Source: Leuctra nigra
Lineage: Eukaryota; Arthropoda; Insecta; Plecoptera; Leuctridae
Length of the DNA: 64,000 nucleotides
Assembly (NCBI GenBank): GCA_934045905.1
Contig: OW203771.1
Coordinates: forward strand, 19,786,069 to 19,850,068
Direction of reading: 5' to 3'
The notes under the pieces are model-generated. The model did no database searches. It was not told the DNA's origin and saw only the letters and a program-made list of their open reading frames with translations. Of this stretch, positions 12,823 to 22,967 are shown piece after piece. The position numbers were made by a program, and so were the translations under genes. How positions within the stretch are numbered: the stretch's first letter is position 1; each line of letters opens with the position of its first letter.

Positions 12823-13665
12823 CAGTGTTGGGTAAGTTCCTTTTGAAAAGGAACTAGTTCCAGTTCCAAGTTCCTCGCCGAAAAAAGGAACTAGTTCCAG
12901 TTCCAGTTCCTTCAAAAATGAAAGGAACTATTCCGTTCCTAGTTCCTTTATAAAAGGAACTAAGTTCCTTTTAGTTCCTTTTTAAAGAAAGGTGTAATTT
13001 TAATTGGAATTGGAATTTCTAATTGGAACACTCGGAATACACATTATTTTCTCCTAAAAGAAAAATTTTCTCCGATTTTTAAATGGTAAAACATTTTTGT
13101 TTGCTCTTGCTGCCATATTTCATTCACTGAACCACAGCAGATTCGAAAAGATTATAAGAGAGATAAGAAGATTCGTAAAAACTAAAAATTCAATGGCGAT
13201 GTGATGTGTCCTACACAGTGATCGGAAAGGAAATGTGAGGAAGGAATGTGACAAAGTAAAAGCTAAAAAGACGACGATCTGAAATCTGTGTTCTTGCGCA
13301 CTGCACTTGTTCACGAGTCATTGGTCATTACTAGGAATTGAGTTCTATGGTCTGAAGGGTTGACCAACGCTACTACAGGTACTACAGGGATAGATGTCCA
13401 TTGTGTTAGGGTAGGTGACGACTGGTTTGAGTTATTTTTAGATGCCAAAAAAATATGTGGCATCTATGCAGTTTTTTGGAGTAAAAGTACATCAAATTTA
13501 AAAAAAAGGAACTAAGCAAAAATCGTTACAGTTCCTCAAAAAAAGGAACTAAACCGTTCCATAGTTCCTCCCAAGAAAAAAGGAACTAAGACGTTCCATA
13601 GTTCCTAAGAAAAGGAACTAGTTCCTAGGAACGGAACTATTTCGTTCCGTTCCTACCCAACACTG
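12823..13665. mobile_element. hAT-like MITE with 8-bp target duplication
   Basis: It begins CAGTGTTGGGTA and ends TACCCAACACTG, a perfect 12-bp terminal inverted repeat. It is flanked by a perfect 8-bp direct repeat CTCTGCTC (12815-12822, 13666-13673). CAGTG-type ends plus an 8-bp duplication are hAT hallmarks. Both subterminal regions are dense in GGAACTAGTTCC-like palindromes. There is no transposase gene. Confidence 0.88.
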
Positions 13666-13900
13666 CTCTGCTCTACCTCAACGTTGCAACTTGCGAAAGT
13701 GCAACGAACTTCATTCGAGTCAAACATTCGATTATTCAAATAGATAGAAAACACGAACCTACACGAAACTTGTTATAGTCTAGCAATGTGCTAAATACGC
13801 CAAGAGTTCATTTAAATGAATGGCATTTCCTTGGAAGCTAATCAATAAAAATCAGTATCGATCTTCTGCAGTCGCTACGTTTTAAAAATAGATCACCTAC

Positions 13901-14041
13901 AGGACTAGTTTCTTCAACATGCATGTCAGTCAGGACAGAAAAAGTTGATCCAAGAACATATTGAGCGGTCCCGTTAGGTTTTAGACTCAGTTTTACAACG
14001 ATGCGATGGAGCAAATTATTTTCGTGACGTACGATGCAAAG
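13901..14041 (-). CDS. Possible lone internal exon, unrecognised
   Basis: Between a good acceptor (CCCATATTTCAG) and a donor (GTAGGT) lies a 141-nt, 47-codon open exon of phase 0-0. It encodes LCIVRHENNLLHRIV, KLSLKPNGTAQYVLG and FSVLTDMHVEE segments, with composition unlike the AT-rich surroundings. It has a cysteine, an N-glycosylation sequon (NGT) and a beta-strand-like pattern. It could belong to the putative minus-strand gene starting at 15.7 kb, but the linking exons were not found. Function unknown; could be a chance open stretch. Confidence 0.3.
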
Positions 14042-14329
14042 CTGAAATATGGGAATCATCCTTCATTTTTTTTCGATTTGGGTAGGCTATGGGATAAGTA
14101 AAAATAATATAGTAGCCTAATTTACATCTGCTTTCCTTGAATCTAATATTTGATGAAGGTGACACTAGACGTTTTGAAAACCATTAATTTTTTACAGTAA
14201 TTTTCACCATAACTATATTTGTGATCAATAAAGCTTGATTACGTCGTGATTACAAAAATGTGATTTTCAGAATCGAGAAAATGGGCTTTTTCCTTCAGCT
14301 TCTAAAGGTAAAATTGTCTTCCTTCCTAT

Positions 14330-14715
14330 TTCCAAGGTCCATAGGCGTCCACGGGGAGGGGGGGGGGCAAGGGGGGGGGGGGTTGTTTGCCCCCTTCCCT
14401 GGATGTCAGGAAAATATGAATTTTTGTTTCATTTTGTATACATAAAAACTAAAAAAAAATACTTTTAAAATTGTCAAAAAACAAAACATGTCCAGCGGGG
14501 CATGCCCCCATCACTCCAAAGTAACAAATTAAAAAAAAAAAATCTTTCAAGAAAATACATCTCATAAAGTTACAAGATTTATTGCATAGTGTCTAAAATC
14601 AAAAAATGCCCTGCGGGCAGGGAAAGGGGGGGGGGCGTCTTACACCCCCTTGACTCGTGGAAAATTCATTTTTAAAGTTGGCCCCCCTGGCAGAAATCCT
14701 GCGCACGCCCAAGCC
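14330..14715. repeat. G/C-run-rich transposon-like repeat
   Basis: It runs from 'ccataggcgtccacgggga' with G runs of 9-11 to 'cccctggcagaaatcctg' and 'cgcacgcccaag'. C-runs and G-runs lie at both ends. Imperfect inverted ends are suggested but no clear target duplication is visible. A 40-bp piece of the GCGAGCACC family, inverted, follows near 14.78 kb. Confidence 0.4.
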
Positions 14716-15555
14716 AAGGTCTATTATAGCTCAGCAACTTTCACACGAATATTAATTCGCATGCAATACGAAGGTGCTCGCTCATCAACGCGTTACACAG
14801 AGCGGTTTTCAAGGTTAGTATTTTGTACTTTTATAATAATTCCATTTGGAAGCAATCCATTAACATTCTGGATTTTAAATTCTGTTAAAAATTAAACCCC
14901 AAAAATAATGGATCCCAATAATCATGTAGATTCCATCCCCTTCTCTGCATGTGTGATTAGTTTATAAACGCGTTGGCACATAGTTTTCCTGGGCGTATTC
15001 TAATAGTAATTAATTAATAGTTAATTATCTGGTGTTTTGGTGCTAATATAACATCGTCTGTACGTCCGGGATTGGACGCCAGTGTTGCCAAGTATAATAA
15101 TTAATCTGTGTGTAGTTAATAGCCTGGTTCTCGGGGGATAAAACCACTTTCATTGATGCATAATGCAACGTTGCGAATACATAATGATTTTCCGAGAAGG
15201 TTGCCCTTAAGCAGAAAGGCTTGAATATATGATATGCATTGATACTAAAAGTGCTTCGTTCGAAATTATTTGGAACGAAAATTTGCTGAAAAATATACTG
15301 AAAAGTTCAAATAAAATGTGTTTAAACATTTGAAACTCCCGATATTTAAAAACAGGAAGGAAATTTAAAATAGTTTTGGGAAATTTTTATTTTTTCTAAG
15401 TTATGAAAAAAAAGTAAATTGATTATTTTTAACAGTAATTCGATGACAATCGAAATAACATGTAAATCAAGTAAAACAAAATTAGTTTTATGAAAACGCG
15501 GTTAGTAAGTTTTACCTCACTGCCATTTACAATTTATTGATCTTCTTTAATTTAC
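14716..15555. other. Intergenic or intronic, no exon seen
   Basis: AT-rich. If the minus-strand gene starting at 15.74 kb is real, this would be its intron. No further exon is convincing. Confidence 0.4.
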
Positions 15556-15744
15556 CCTATAGAGCTTCCTCGAAGAGACCTTGGCACTTGGCTAAATGTT
15601 ATAGCTTGAAAAAAAATAAAAAAAAAGCAGACAGACATTATATAACACATAATAAAGAAAAATGCACTCACCTTTCGTTAGAAAACCTAGTATAACCACA
15701 AAACCGATTAAGAAATTCGCTAATCTCAAATTTTCCATTCTCAT
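15556..15744 (-). CDS. Possible 5' exons of a secreted or membrane protein
   Basis: The first exon (15672-15744, minus) encodes 24 residues from MRMENLRLAN through the hydrophobic FLIGFVVILGFL to TK. It looks like a signal peptide and ends at a consensus donor GTGAGT in phase 1. A compatible second exon (15556-15604) after acceptor TTTTTTCAAG reads ITFSQVPRSLRGSSI and ends at GTAAAT. The phases join correctly. A GC-rich, CpG-containing promoter-like block lies just upstream. Later exons were not identified with confidence (see 13901-14041). The family is unrecognised. The signal-peptide exon is the better supported part. Confidence 0.4.
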
Positions 15745-15829
15745 ATCACTTTTAAATTCGGGATACGCGACGCACTTTTCGTAATTAAAACTTGAACAAA
15801 CCGCTTGGTAAAGGTAGTAAATTCAAAGG

Positions 15830-16060
15830 TACTTGACAGACATAGAATACAATGTGCCGGTTGGATGGAATATGGTTGCTATATGTCTGCCACAAGCCTA
15901 CCGTACCGTCACACTCTCAACCTTTTCCTCCCCACCCCTTGACTTCCCCTCCATTCATTACGTCATAGACGTGGAAGTAGGGGAAGCGAAATCGATCATT
16001 CCAGCGCCAATGTCTGGCTGCTTGGTATGGCGCGTGCGCAGTGACGACCACGTGGATATT
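15830..16060 (-). promoter_or_regulatory. GC-rich promoter-like region
   Basis: An island of higher GC in AT-rich DNA, upstream of the putative minus-strand first exon at 15.74 kb. It contains an NRF-1-like GCGCGTGCGCAG (16029-16041), an E-box CACGTG just after it, and 'tacgtcatagacg' CRE-like half sites. The + strand open frame across this block has no recognised homology and is probably incidental. Confidence 0.4.
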
Positions 16061-16376
16061 GGAACGTTTTTAAAATTTAAATGGATGGATTATAGGATTT
16101 GTGTCAAGAAGCAAAATTGAATGTGTGTTTGAATTTGAATTTACAGTTGGCAGTAGTGAAAAGTTCCAATTATGACATCAAGAAGTTTTAATGAACTGAA
16201 TATTGAATAACTACACAGGAGCCTTTTCTTCTTCTAAGAAATTTTTTAAGAAATGTTCGTTATATCAGGTCTTAAAACGTCTAAACCAGTAGGAAGACTG
16301 AAGGCGATGCCAATGCACGAATTATAGAAATATATTTATAAAAATTGGATTGGTGGGCAGGCAAAGCTACAAAAAG

Positions 16377-16808
16377 CAGCTAGTTTGGGTAAGTTACTTC
16401 TAAAAAGGAACTTTATACTCTGTAATTTTTTGCCTGATCTCAAAATGAGTTGATTGATTTGAAAAATAATTGAGCAGTTAACAAACAATCAAAGTTACTT
16501 TTCAACTTTTCAATACTCAACCGTCTGATATAAATGCAAAATAAAATAAAACTTGGATTTGGATTTTCTGTCAAGAGATAGAAATGGAGTTTGAAGATTG
16601 TAAAATTCTACCAAAATGTTATTTTTGTCAAATTAATATTTCACCTAAAAGTAACTTAAAAGTAGGTACCCAATGAAAATTAAGTTACAGGTTACTCTAA
16701 AATTGTAACTTAGTTACTCACAAAGTTACTGAGGATGAAAAGTAACTAGTAATCCCAAAAGTTACCCGGAAAGTAACTAGTTACAATTGTTAAGTTTACC
16801 CAACTCTG
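16377..16808. mobile_element. hAT-like MITE
   Basis: The left end, CAGCTAGTTTGGGTAAG, and the right end, CTTAAGTTTACCCAACTCTG-like, are imperfect inverted repeats. The element is flanked by 8-bp near-identical direct repeats (ACAAAAAG at 16369 and GCAAAAAG at 16809). Its interior is rich in GTAAC/GTTAC palindromes. A relative sits at 43.52-43.89 kb. No coding capacity. Confidence 0.65.
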
Positions 16809-17480
16809 GCAAAAAGTGGCAATTAAAAGACGTCGGAACTCGAAAGCATTTAACTCTCCTTTAAAACCAAAACAAAATAACAAGAAAATGTGATTTCACT
16901 GGAGAGTCATCACTATAATTAAATGTTTCTCTATTAGAAACAAATAGTTCCTAGTAACTCATGTTTAAACACTCATCAATTTTATCAAAAAAGGACGAAA
17001 AATGAGCAATCCACATTTCGTATGATGAGTGATATGAAGGGTACAGGGGAAGAACGCTATGAGTCACATTCGGATGAAACTGAGATAAACAAAGTTTTAT
17101 GTTGAAACTTGTATCTATTTTCCATACAAATCGATATTTCAATTGCATTTTTGAAGACTTTGTGGCAATATTTTCTAAAAACCGAGGGAATATTCTGAAA
17201 GCTCAGAAAAATCACTGCAAACTTACAACTTAGTTTTTTTTTAAAAAAATAAGACTTCTAGCGTTCTTTTCCTGTACCTACCCTTATAGATTGCACGTGA
17301 CGTCTCATTGTTGCCTGCCACTATCTTGATGACACGTAGAATAGCTGTGATTCTCTGATTTTATGACGATATTTTATAGTAATAATGAGTAAAACCTACC
17401 TGGAGATATCTTTAGTACGAAGAGGAATCACTCACATTACAAAAATACATCGATATACGCAATAAAGTTATAATCTGATC
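16809..17480. other. Intergenic, no gene seen
   Basis: No supported feature. Part of 17.15-17.23 kb resembles 49.2 kb in inverted orientation (shared 'ccacaaagtctt.aaaa'-type text), so it may be repeat-derived. Confidence 0.4.
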
Positions 17481-18237
17481 CAGGGTGCGAATTGATGAGG
17501 GGGATTTCCCCCTCTGGTTTTGTTTTCTCATCCCCGGCGCTGTTTCACAATAAAGTATCCCAGGGGGGGGGGGGATAGATTTTCCCCCCTCTGTAAAATG
17601 TTGACTTTTAATCTAGGAATACAAAAGATTTCTTCTTTTCAGAAATAAATCTAAAATTATAAAAATAAATTGTCACACAAAACAACTGTCAAAGTACAAT
17701 ATTATGTACCTACTACGTAGAATTCAAATTAACGCACGAAAAAAAAAAATTGAAATTAATACAAGTTTAATCAGAAAAAATTATTTTTTTATTCATTCAG
17801 ACCACAAAGGTTACCTGGAAGTGTTAGGGTTGTCAACTGTCCTATGTTAAAGTAACATTGGACAATACTTTATTATTAGCAAATAAGCTGTATTTGAGAA
17901 GATTTATATATTCCAAAATTTATTTTAGTAGCTCACCACTTCTGATTTCCCTTTAAATTAAAAGCAATTCCTCTTTTATAATGCCATTTGTCGTGATGAA
18001 AAAGGGTGACTTCAAACAGTATACAAATCGCTTAGAAATGCACCAAATTCAATCTTGAAATTCAAAATTTTCCGGGGCTATGCGCCCCGGACCCGCATTG
18101 TGCTAGGTGGCCCTCCCCCCAGACACCCCATTGTTTTCGTGGGCAATCGAATTTTTCGCCTTTGCTATATTTCTCAACATTATCTGAATTTTTGTTTTTC
18201 CTATCCCCCCTCTGAAAATTGAACAATTCGCACCCTG
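17481..18237. mobile_element. hAT-like MITE, CAGGGTGCGAATTG ends
   Basis: It begins CAGGGTGCGAATTGATG and ends CAATTCGCACCCTG. The ends are inverted repeats extending into the 'gaggggga'/'tccccc' blocks. The 8-bp flanks ATCTGATC (17473) and ATCGGACC (18238) match at 6 of 8 positions, consistent with an aged hAT target duplication. Non-coding interior. Confidence 0.75.
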
Positions 18238-20440
18238 ATCGGACCCGTCAGAGTGTCAACAAAATGTCCGTCCTCAGGTGGAAAATTCAATAATTTTGAA
18301 TTGCTGTAAACAAAAGAAGTTCGTGCAAGCTATGATGCAAGAACAAACTTATTTGGCCATTTTGCTCTTGCTGTTGCTCTTGTTGTAAACTTGCTTTCTC
18401 AAGAAATGGTGCATTATTTGTAGATTATATTTCCTTGGTCTCAAGTTACAGATTGTGGTATATGAGAATGATCAGATTATATAGCTGGTAAATAAATGTT
18501 AAACAATTACAATACAAAAATGTTTTATTTCATAAACTTGTAAAGGCACAAATTAAAGCTAAAGCTTTATTTAAACCTAAAGTCATAGAAAAAAGAAAAT
18601 AAAGCTATTTTACCACAATGTTAGCTGCATTCAGTTACATTAGAAGTATGTTTGTTATAGGTAACATTACATATATTTGGAAAACTCTGAACAGTAGACT
18701 GTTGACTTAAACATACAGTTGAACAGTCAAATATATACTTTTATGAAGCACAACATATAACTTTAATAAAGCCTGAAAAACATTGATCAATGATTTCTCA
18801 AAACTTGAGCTCTAGCCAGATGCAGGAAATTAGTTAAAACGGACCTCAGAGGTCTATTTTCAATAATTTTTGAAGAGAGTCCAAAAACCATAAATTTTGC
18901 CTTCATCCAATCAATAATGATGACAAGAGAATAAATATTCAATATAACTGTATAATGTTATCTTCATTCAAATTGAAGTTGAAAGAGCTGATTTACACTA
19001 TTTGAAAAACTTTGTGAGTAAGCAAAATCGGGGAAATTGACATCAGGCCTTCTACCTCTGAGGTACAGACGATCAAACTTCAAAAGTTTTCTATGTTTTT
19101 AATAATTTGAAACAGTTTGAAACCTCGACTTTCAAGAGTGAAAATAATATTTTAAAGAACTCAGAATTGATAGAAACATGATTCTTTCGATCCAGGCTTT
19201 ACTATCGTAATAAAAACTATGACTGTTGGAATTAAAGTTAGTTTTATTACACATACTTAGTAGTAAGTTAATAGTAACTATACGAAATTCTACATAATTT
19301 CTATAATTATAACTCTCACATTAACTTGGAACGATACCTACGTACACACCTCTGTGCGCATAAGTAACTGTATTGAAGACGTATCTTTTTGTAAATTGTA
19401 ATTAACGAACTCGGTATTATTTCCTGTAAATCGTAAGGAAGATTTTTAGATCTATGCTCACGAGAAGCAACGCTTGCTTTTTACGTGAACGTGGGTAAGA
19501 CAGTATTGATAGGAAGTACTAATATTTATTTATTGTCTATATGCAATCATTTATTTGTATTACAAGAGAGGGGAATTAAATAAAAAATAAATATCCAATT
19601 TCTTGGGGCTTCAATACAAAATAAGAGACCACGCTCGGTTAGTTAACGGTACACGCGCAGTTGCTCTAAGTATTTTTAAGAGATTTTTCTTCACACTAGA
19701 AAAAATCAAAGAGTATGCTCACATTTAAGGGGATTCCAGGGGGGTTATGACTTTTTAATTTCAGGGCAAATATTGTAAGTTGATGTCAGCTTGGACCAAT
19801 ATTTATCAAAATCAACCCATTTCGGAAAGTCTAAAAAATATCAAGACGATTTACAGAAAAGACCTAACTAAATAACCATTCAACATAGCAAGCTGAAACT
19901 TGGCATGAATAATCATAGTACATATACCAATGGGGTACTCAAGTCCTTTTTCAGGACTATTTTTATTGCAATTTTTCTAAAATAAATTCGGTAGGTACCG
20001 GATTTTTCGTCAAGAAAACCCACATTTATTGGTGACTGTGGCCAGGTTCGATATCAAGTTATTGACAAAAAGAAACTTAGTGCCTCTTCGAATATTCATA
20101 ACGAAGACAACGAGCCTACCTACTTGCAAGTCAGTTGAGTGAAAATTGCAGTCTCTATAATTTTTTTAATGCAACAGCAATATTTCGTCAAAAAAATTTC
20201 GGGACCAAAATATTGGAGGCGAAAAAGGTCAAGTGGGTTGTAGAATCACTAATAGAATCAATAGAATCAATATAATAAATTATCTTCCTCTTATGTGCAA
20301 TAGTTTGGCCAATTGCGTGTTTGATATGTTTAGTCACGTGGTACCACTCGAATACCCTTAAACTTGCTACCTATATGTAAGTTACGACCTCTGGTACAAT
20401 CTCTAAGTGCTTAATATGAAATCTATCATAAAATAATCCT
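18238..20440. other. Intergenic, no gene seen
   Basis: AT-rich. A CTGTACCTCAG-family end lies at about 19.04-19.07 kb (ttctacctctgaggtacag). No exon or promoter was recognised. Confidence 0.5.
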
Positions 20441-20754
20441 CTTTAACACTTTGAGGTCATACCAGAGGTCATAATTGTCTCCAGTGTGTGGTATTATTTC
20501 GAGAGTGAGTTTGAATGTGCGCCTACTCTTTGGTTTTAGAAAATAAAATTCTGTTCTATGATGAAAAAACTTAAAAAAAAAAACACTTTAAAGAACCATG
20601 ATGGTCAAGATACCTAGAGCCTTTTAAGAGGCAAACGGAAGCGAACGGGAATCGCACGGTTCGTCAGAGCGTTTTTTGAAATTTTGTCTTCCCACTGAAT
20701 AGGTAATTTTAAAAAATCAGATAGTAACGACCCATAACATACTAATAGACTTAA

Positions 20755-21413
20755 CCCTCTTAGTGCCAAGAGCCGATATATCGGCTCTGAGAGTTTGTGC
20801 GAAACTTGCCAAGGGCCGATATATCGGCTAAATTTTAAATTAAATCTCGCGCCTCTTAATGTCTTTGGAATGTTGAACTGCTTGATCGACTGGGTTGGTA
20901 ATAGTGTGTTAGTTTATTGAAAAAATTTTTGGTGGCGGTAGTGTACAGATTTCTTACTATTTTGACGCAAAATGACATTTTTTCAATTCAAAATGGCGTC
21001 TACTTTTGCTGGCATATATTTTATACATTATTTCATTGCTTCTGTAGTTTTAATCACAAAAATATGAAATTAATCATGAGTGTTGAGAAAATATCAGTAA
21101 ATCTAAAAAATATACCTATTCACTTTGTTGGGAAAAATTCATTACAAAATTTGTGGCATAATAAACATTTTTTTTATTTTTTATTTTTTTTATAATCCAA
21201 ATAAAAAAATAAAACATATACAATAAGAATAATCATGAACTAAATTTTTGTCCAAGTCCTCATTATACTTTTACCACCATGTAAAAAAAAAATCAACAGT
21301 TTTGGTGAAGCACAAGCAAAGATATCAACATTTTACTGTGACTCAACAACTTGTGAAAATATGGCCTGGCATTCTTCGCATATATACAGGAAATAATGCT
21401 GGCACTGAGAGGG
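20755..21413. mobile_element. piggyBac-like MITE
   Basis: The left end CCCTCTTAGTGCCA follows TTAA (20751-20754). The right end TGGCACTGAGAGGG is followed by TAAA, one base off TTAA. TTAA plus CCCTnT..TGCC termini are typical of piggyBac. Two copies of the palindrome GCCGATATATCGGC lie 43 bp apart inside the left end (20772 and 20815). Wider inverted repeats outside (about 20705-20750 and 21560-21620) suggest insertion into, or nesting within, an older foldback. Confidence 0.7.
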
Positions 21414-21441
21414 TAAATAATGCTGCAAACTGCAATGCTTT

Positions 21442-21532
21442 ATGACCTCTGGTGCGACCTCAAAGTGTTAAATACGATTATTTTACTAAAAATATCGTAT
21501 TTAACACTTTGAGGTTGCATCAGAGGTCATAA
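21442..21532. repeat. Foldback hairpin next to the piggyBac-like element
   Basis: Reverse-complementary arms around a short AT loop: 'tgacctctggtgcgacctc' with 'aaagtgttaaatacga' pairs with its inverse. Related text at 20386-20475 forms a similar hairpin. Confidence 0.65.
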
Positions 21533-21856
21533 TGAACTGCAGTGTGCGGCATTATTTACTATTTAGTCTATTGGGCTGTTATGGGTCGTTTTCGTTACTA
21601 TCTGATTTTTTAAAATTGAAGCCGTTATAAATATAATATTCCTCTCTCTTGTGGTGAAATAATAGGTAAAAACTAAAAAATAAAAAATAAATACTACCTG
21701 GTTGTGTTTTAAATACTCACATTTCTTCACCATCGCCCAAGACAGCAGAGAAATAGAATTGATGGCCTGCATGTAATATATTAAATAGGTCTATCTTACA
21801 TGTCTTGTTATGCAATTGCAATGTTACAGTTAAGTAGGTATACATACAAAAATCAG

Positions 21857-21977
21857 AATACCACCTCGCGAGTATTCTATGAAGGTTTTGATTGGCGAAT
21901 GAAACAAAAGGTTTTCTACAAAACGTTAGAGATCGACGATATTACATTTGTCGTGATGGTAGACCCCGAGTTAAAAG
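21857..21977 (+). CDS. Possible orphan exon, unrecognised
   Basis: An open 121-nt stretch ends at a good donor (AAAAG then GTAGGT). It encodes SRVFYEGFDWRMKQKVFYK followed by TLEIDDITFVVMVDPELK, a protein-like composition rather than AT-repeat translation. A possible acceptor is AAATCAG at 21851-21856, but it lacks a pyrimidine tract. The frame is also open upstream to a Met at 21800. No partner exon was found and the family is not recognised. Confidence 0.25.
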
Positions 21978-21989
21978 GTAGGTTCTACT

Positions 21990-22770
21990 GCTAATATTAA
22001 AAAATGAAATCTAGAAAAATACATCAATCTAGTTTAACATTAGTTAACTACAATTAACTCACTATCTGTTATTGATTAGACACGCGATGACTAATTTACG
22101 TAAAACAATGAAGTTAATTCAATTAAATTAACGATTTTGATATAAGTAAGTACTAATGGCACATAAATGCAGAATATGGTCAAGGAGTACTTATAATTCT
22201 CTAATGAATAGAAAATATATATTACCCTATTTAGGGCTAAAAATACAACAACATTAAACCATTTTAGTTTACTTCACTTATGAAGTATTCTACAACTTAC
22301 TACTGGATCTACAATCTCTTCCAATTAAATATGTTAAAGCTATTAGTCAGATTAAATTGTGATTATCATAAACTAACTGAATTCCAGGGTAATACCTGGC
22401 CAGCCAAGCATGGTTGTTGAATACATATTTGGTTCCATAAAAAATGGTAACTGATTACAGAGTACTTTTGATTCTTCATCCCTACTCCTATGGCAACTAC
22501 TACTCAACTCAAAGTCAAAATAATAAAGGCTCATGATATGTATGCAATAATCTGTGAAATATATACTTTCGATTTACTCACCTATGCATGATTTTAAGAT
22601 ACTCTTTGAAATAGGTAATAAAACAAGCAGCATTAAAAATAAATGATTATGATAAATACATATTTCTCATTTGCAAAATCCAAATACATAGGAGCAATGT
22701 GTCATCTCATCAGAAATATACGTGAGTGTGACAAATTAAAATGAATTGACTTTGTCTTTCTTCCACACTG
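21990..22770. other. Intergenic, downstream of gcl
   Basis: AT-rich, no gene seen; this is the 3' flank of the minus-strand gcl gene. Confidence 0.5.
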
Positions 22771-22776
22771 TTTATT
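22771..22776 (-). terminator. Poly(A) signal candidate of gcl
   Basis: AATAAA on the minus strand, 192 bp past the gcl stop codon. It is the nearest canonical hexamer on this side. Confidence 0.5.
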
Positions 22777-22967
22777 AAATAATTTTGTAAGTTAGGTATT
22801 TAAAGTAGGTATACCTAATGATAAAGTCATTTTTAGATATATGATAAATTAGTAAAAAAGCACGCATTTGGTCTTCTATGTATATGGATAATGGATTCAA
22901 GCATAATTAAGAAGAATATTGAATATAAAGATCTGACACTTGCAAGGAATGGAGTAGCTTCTCTCCG

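Noticed and set aside
15833..16120. Plus-strand 95-aa protein
   Set aside because: No recognised motif; the block looks like a promoter for the minus-strand exon at 15.74 kb.
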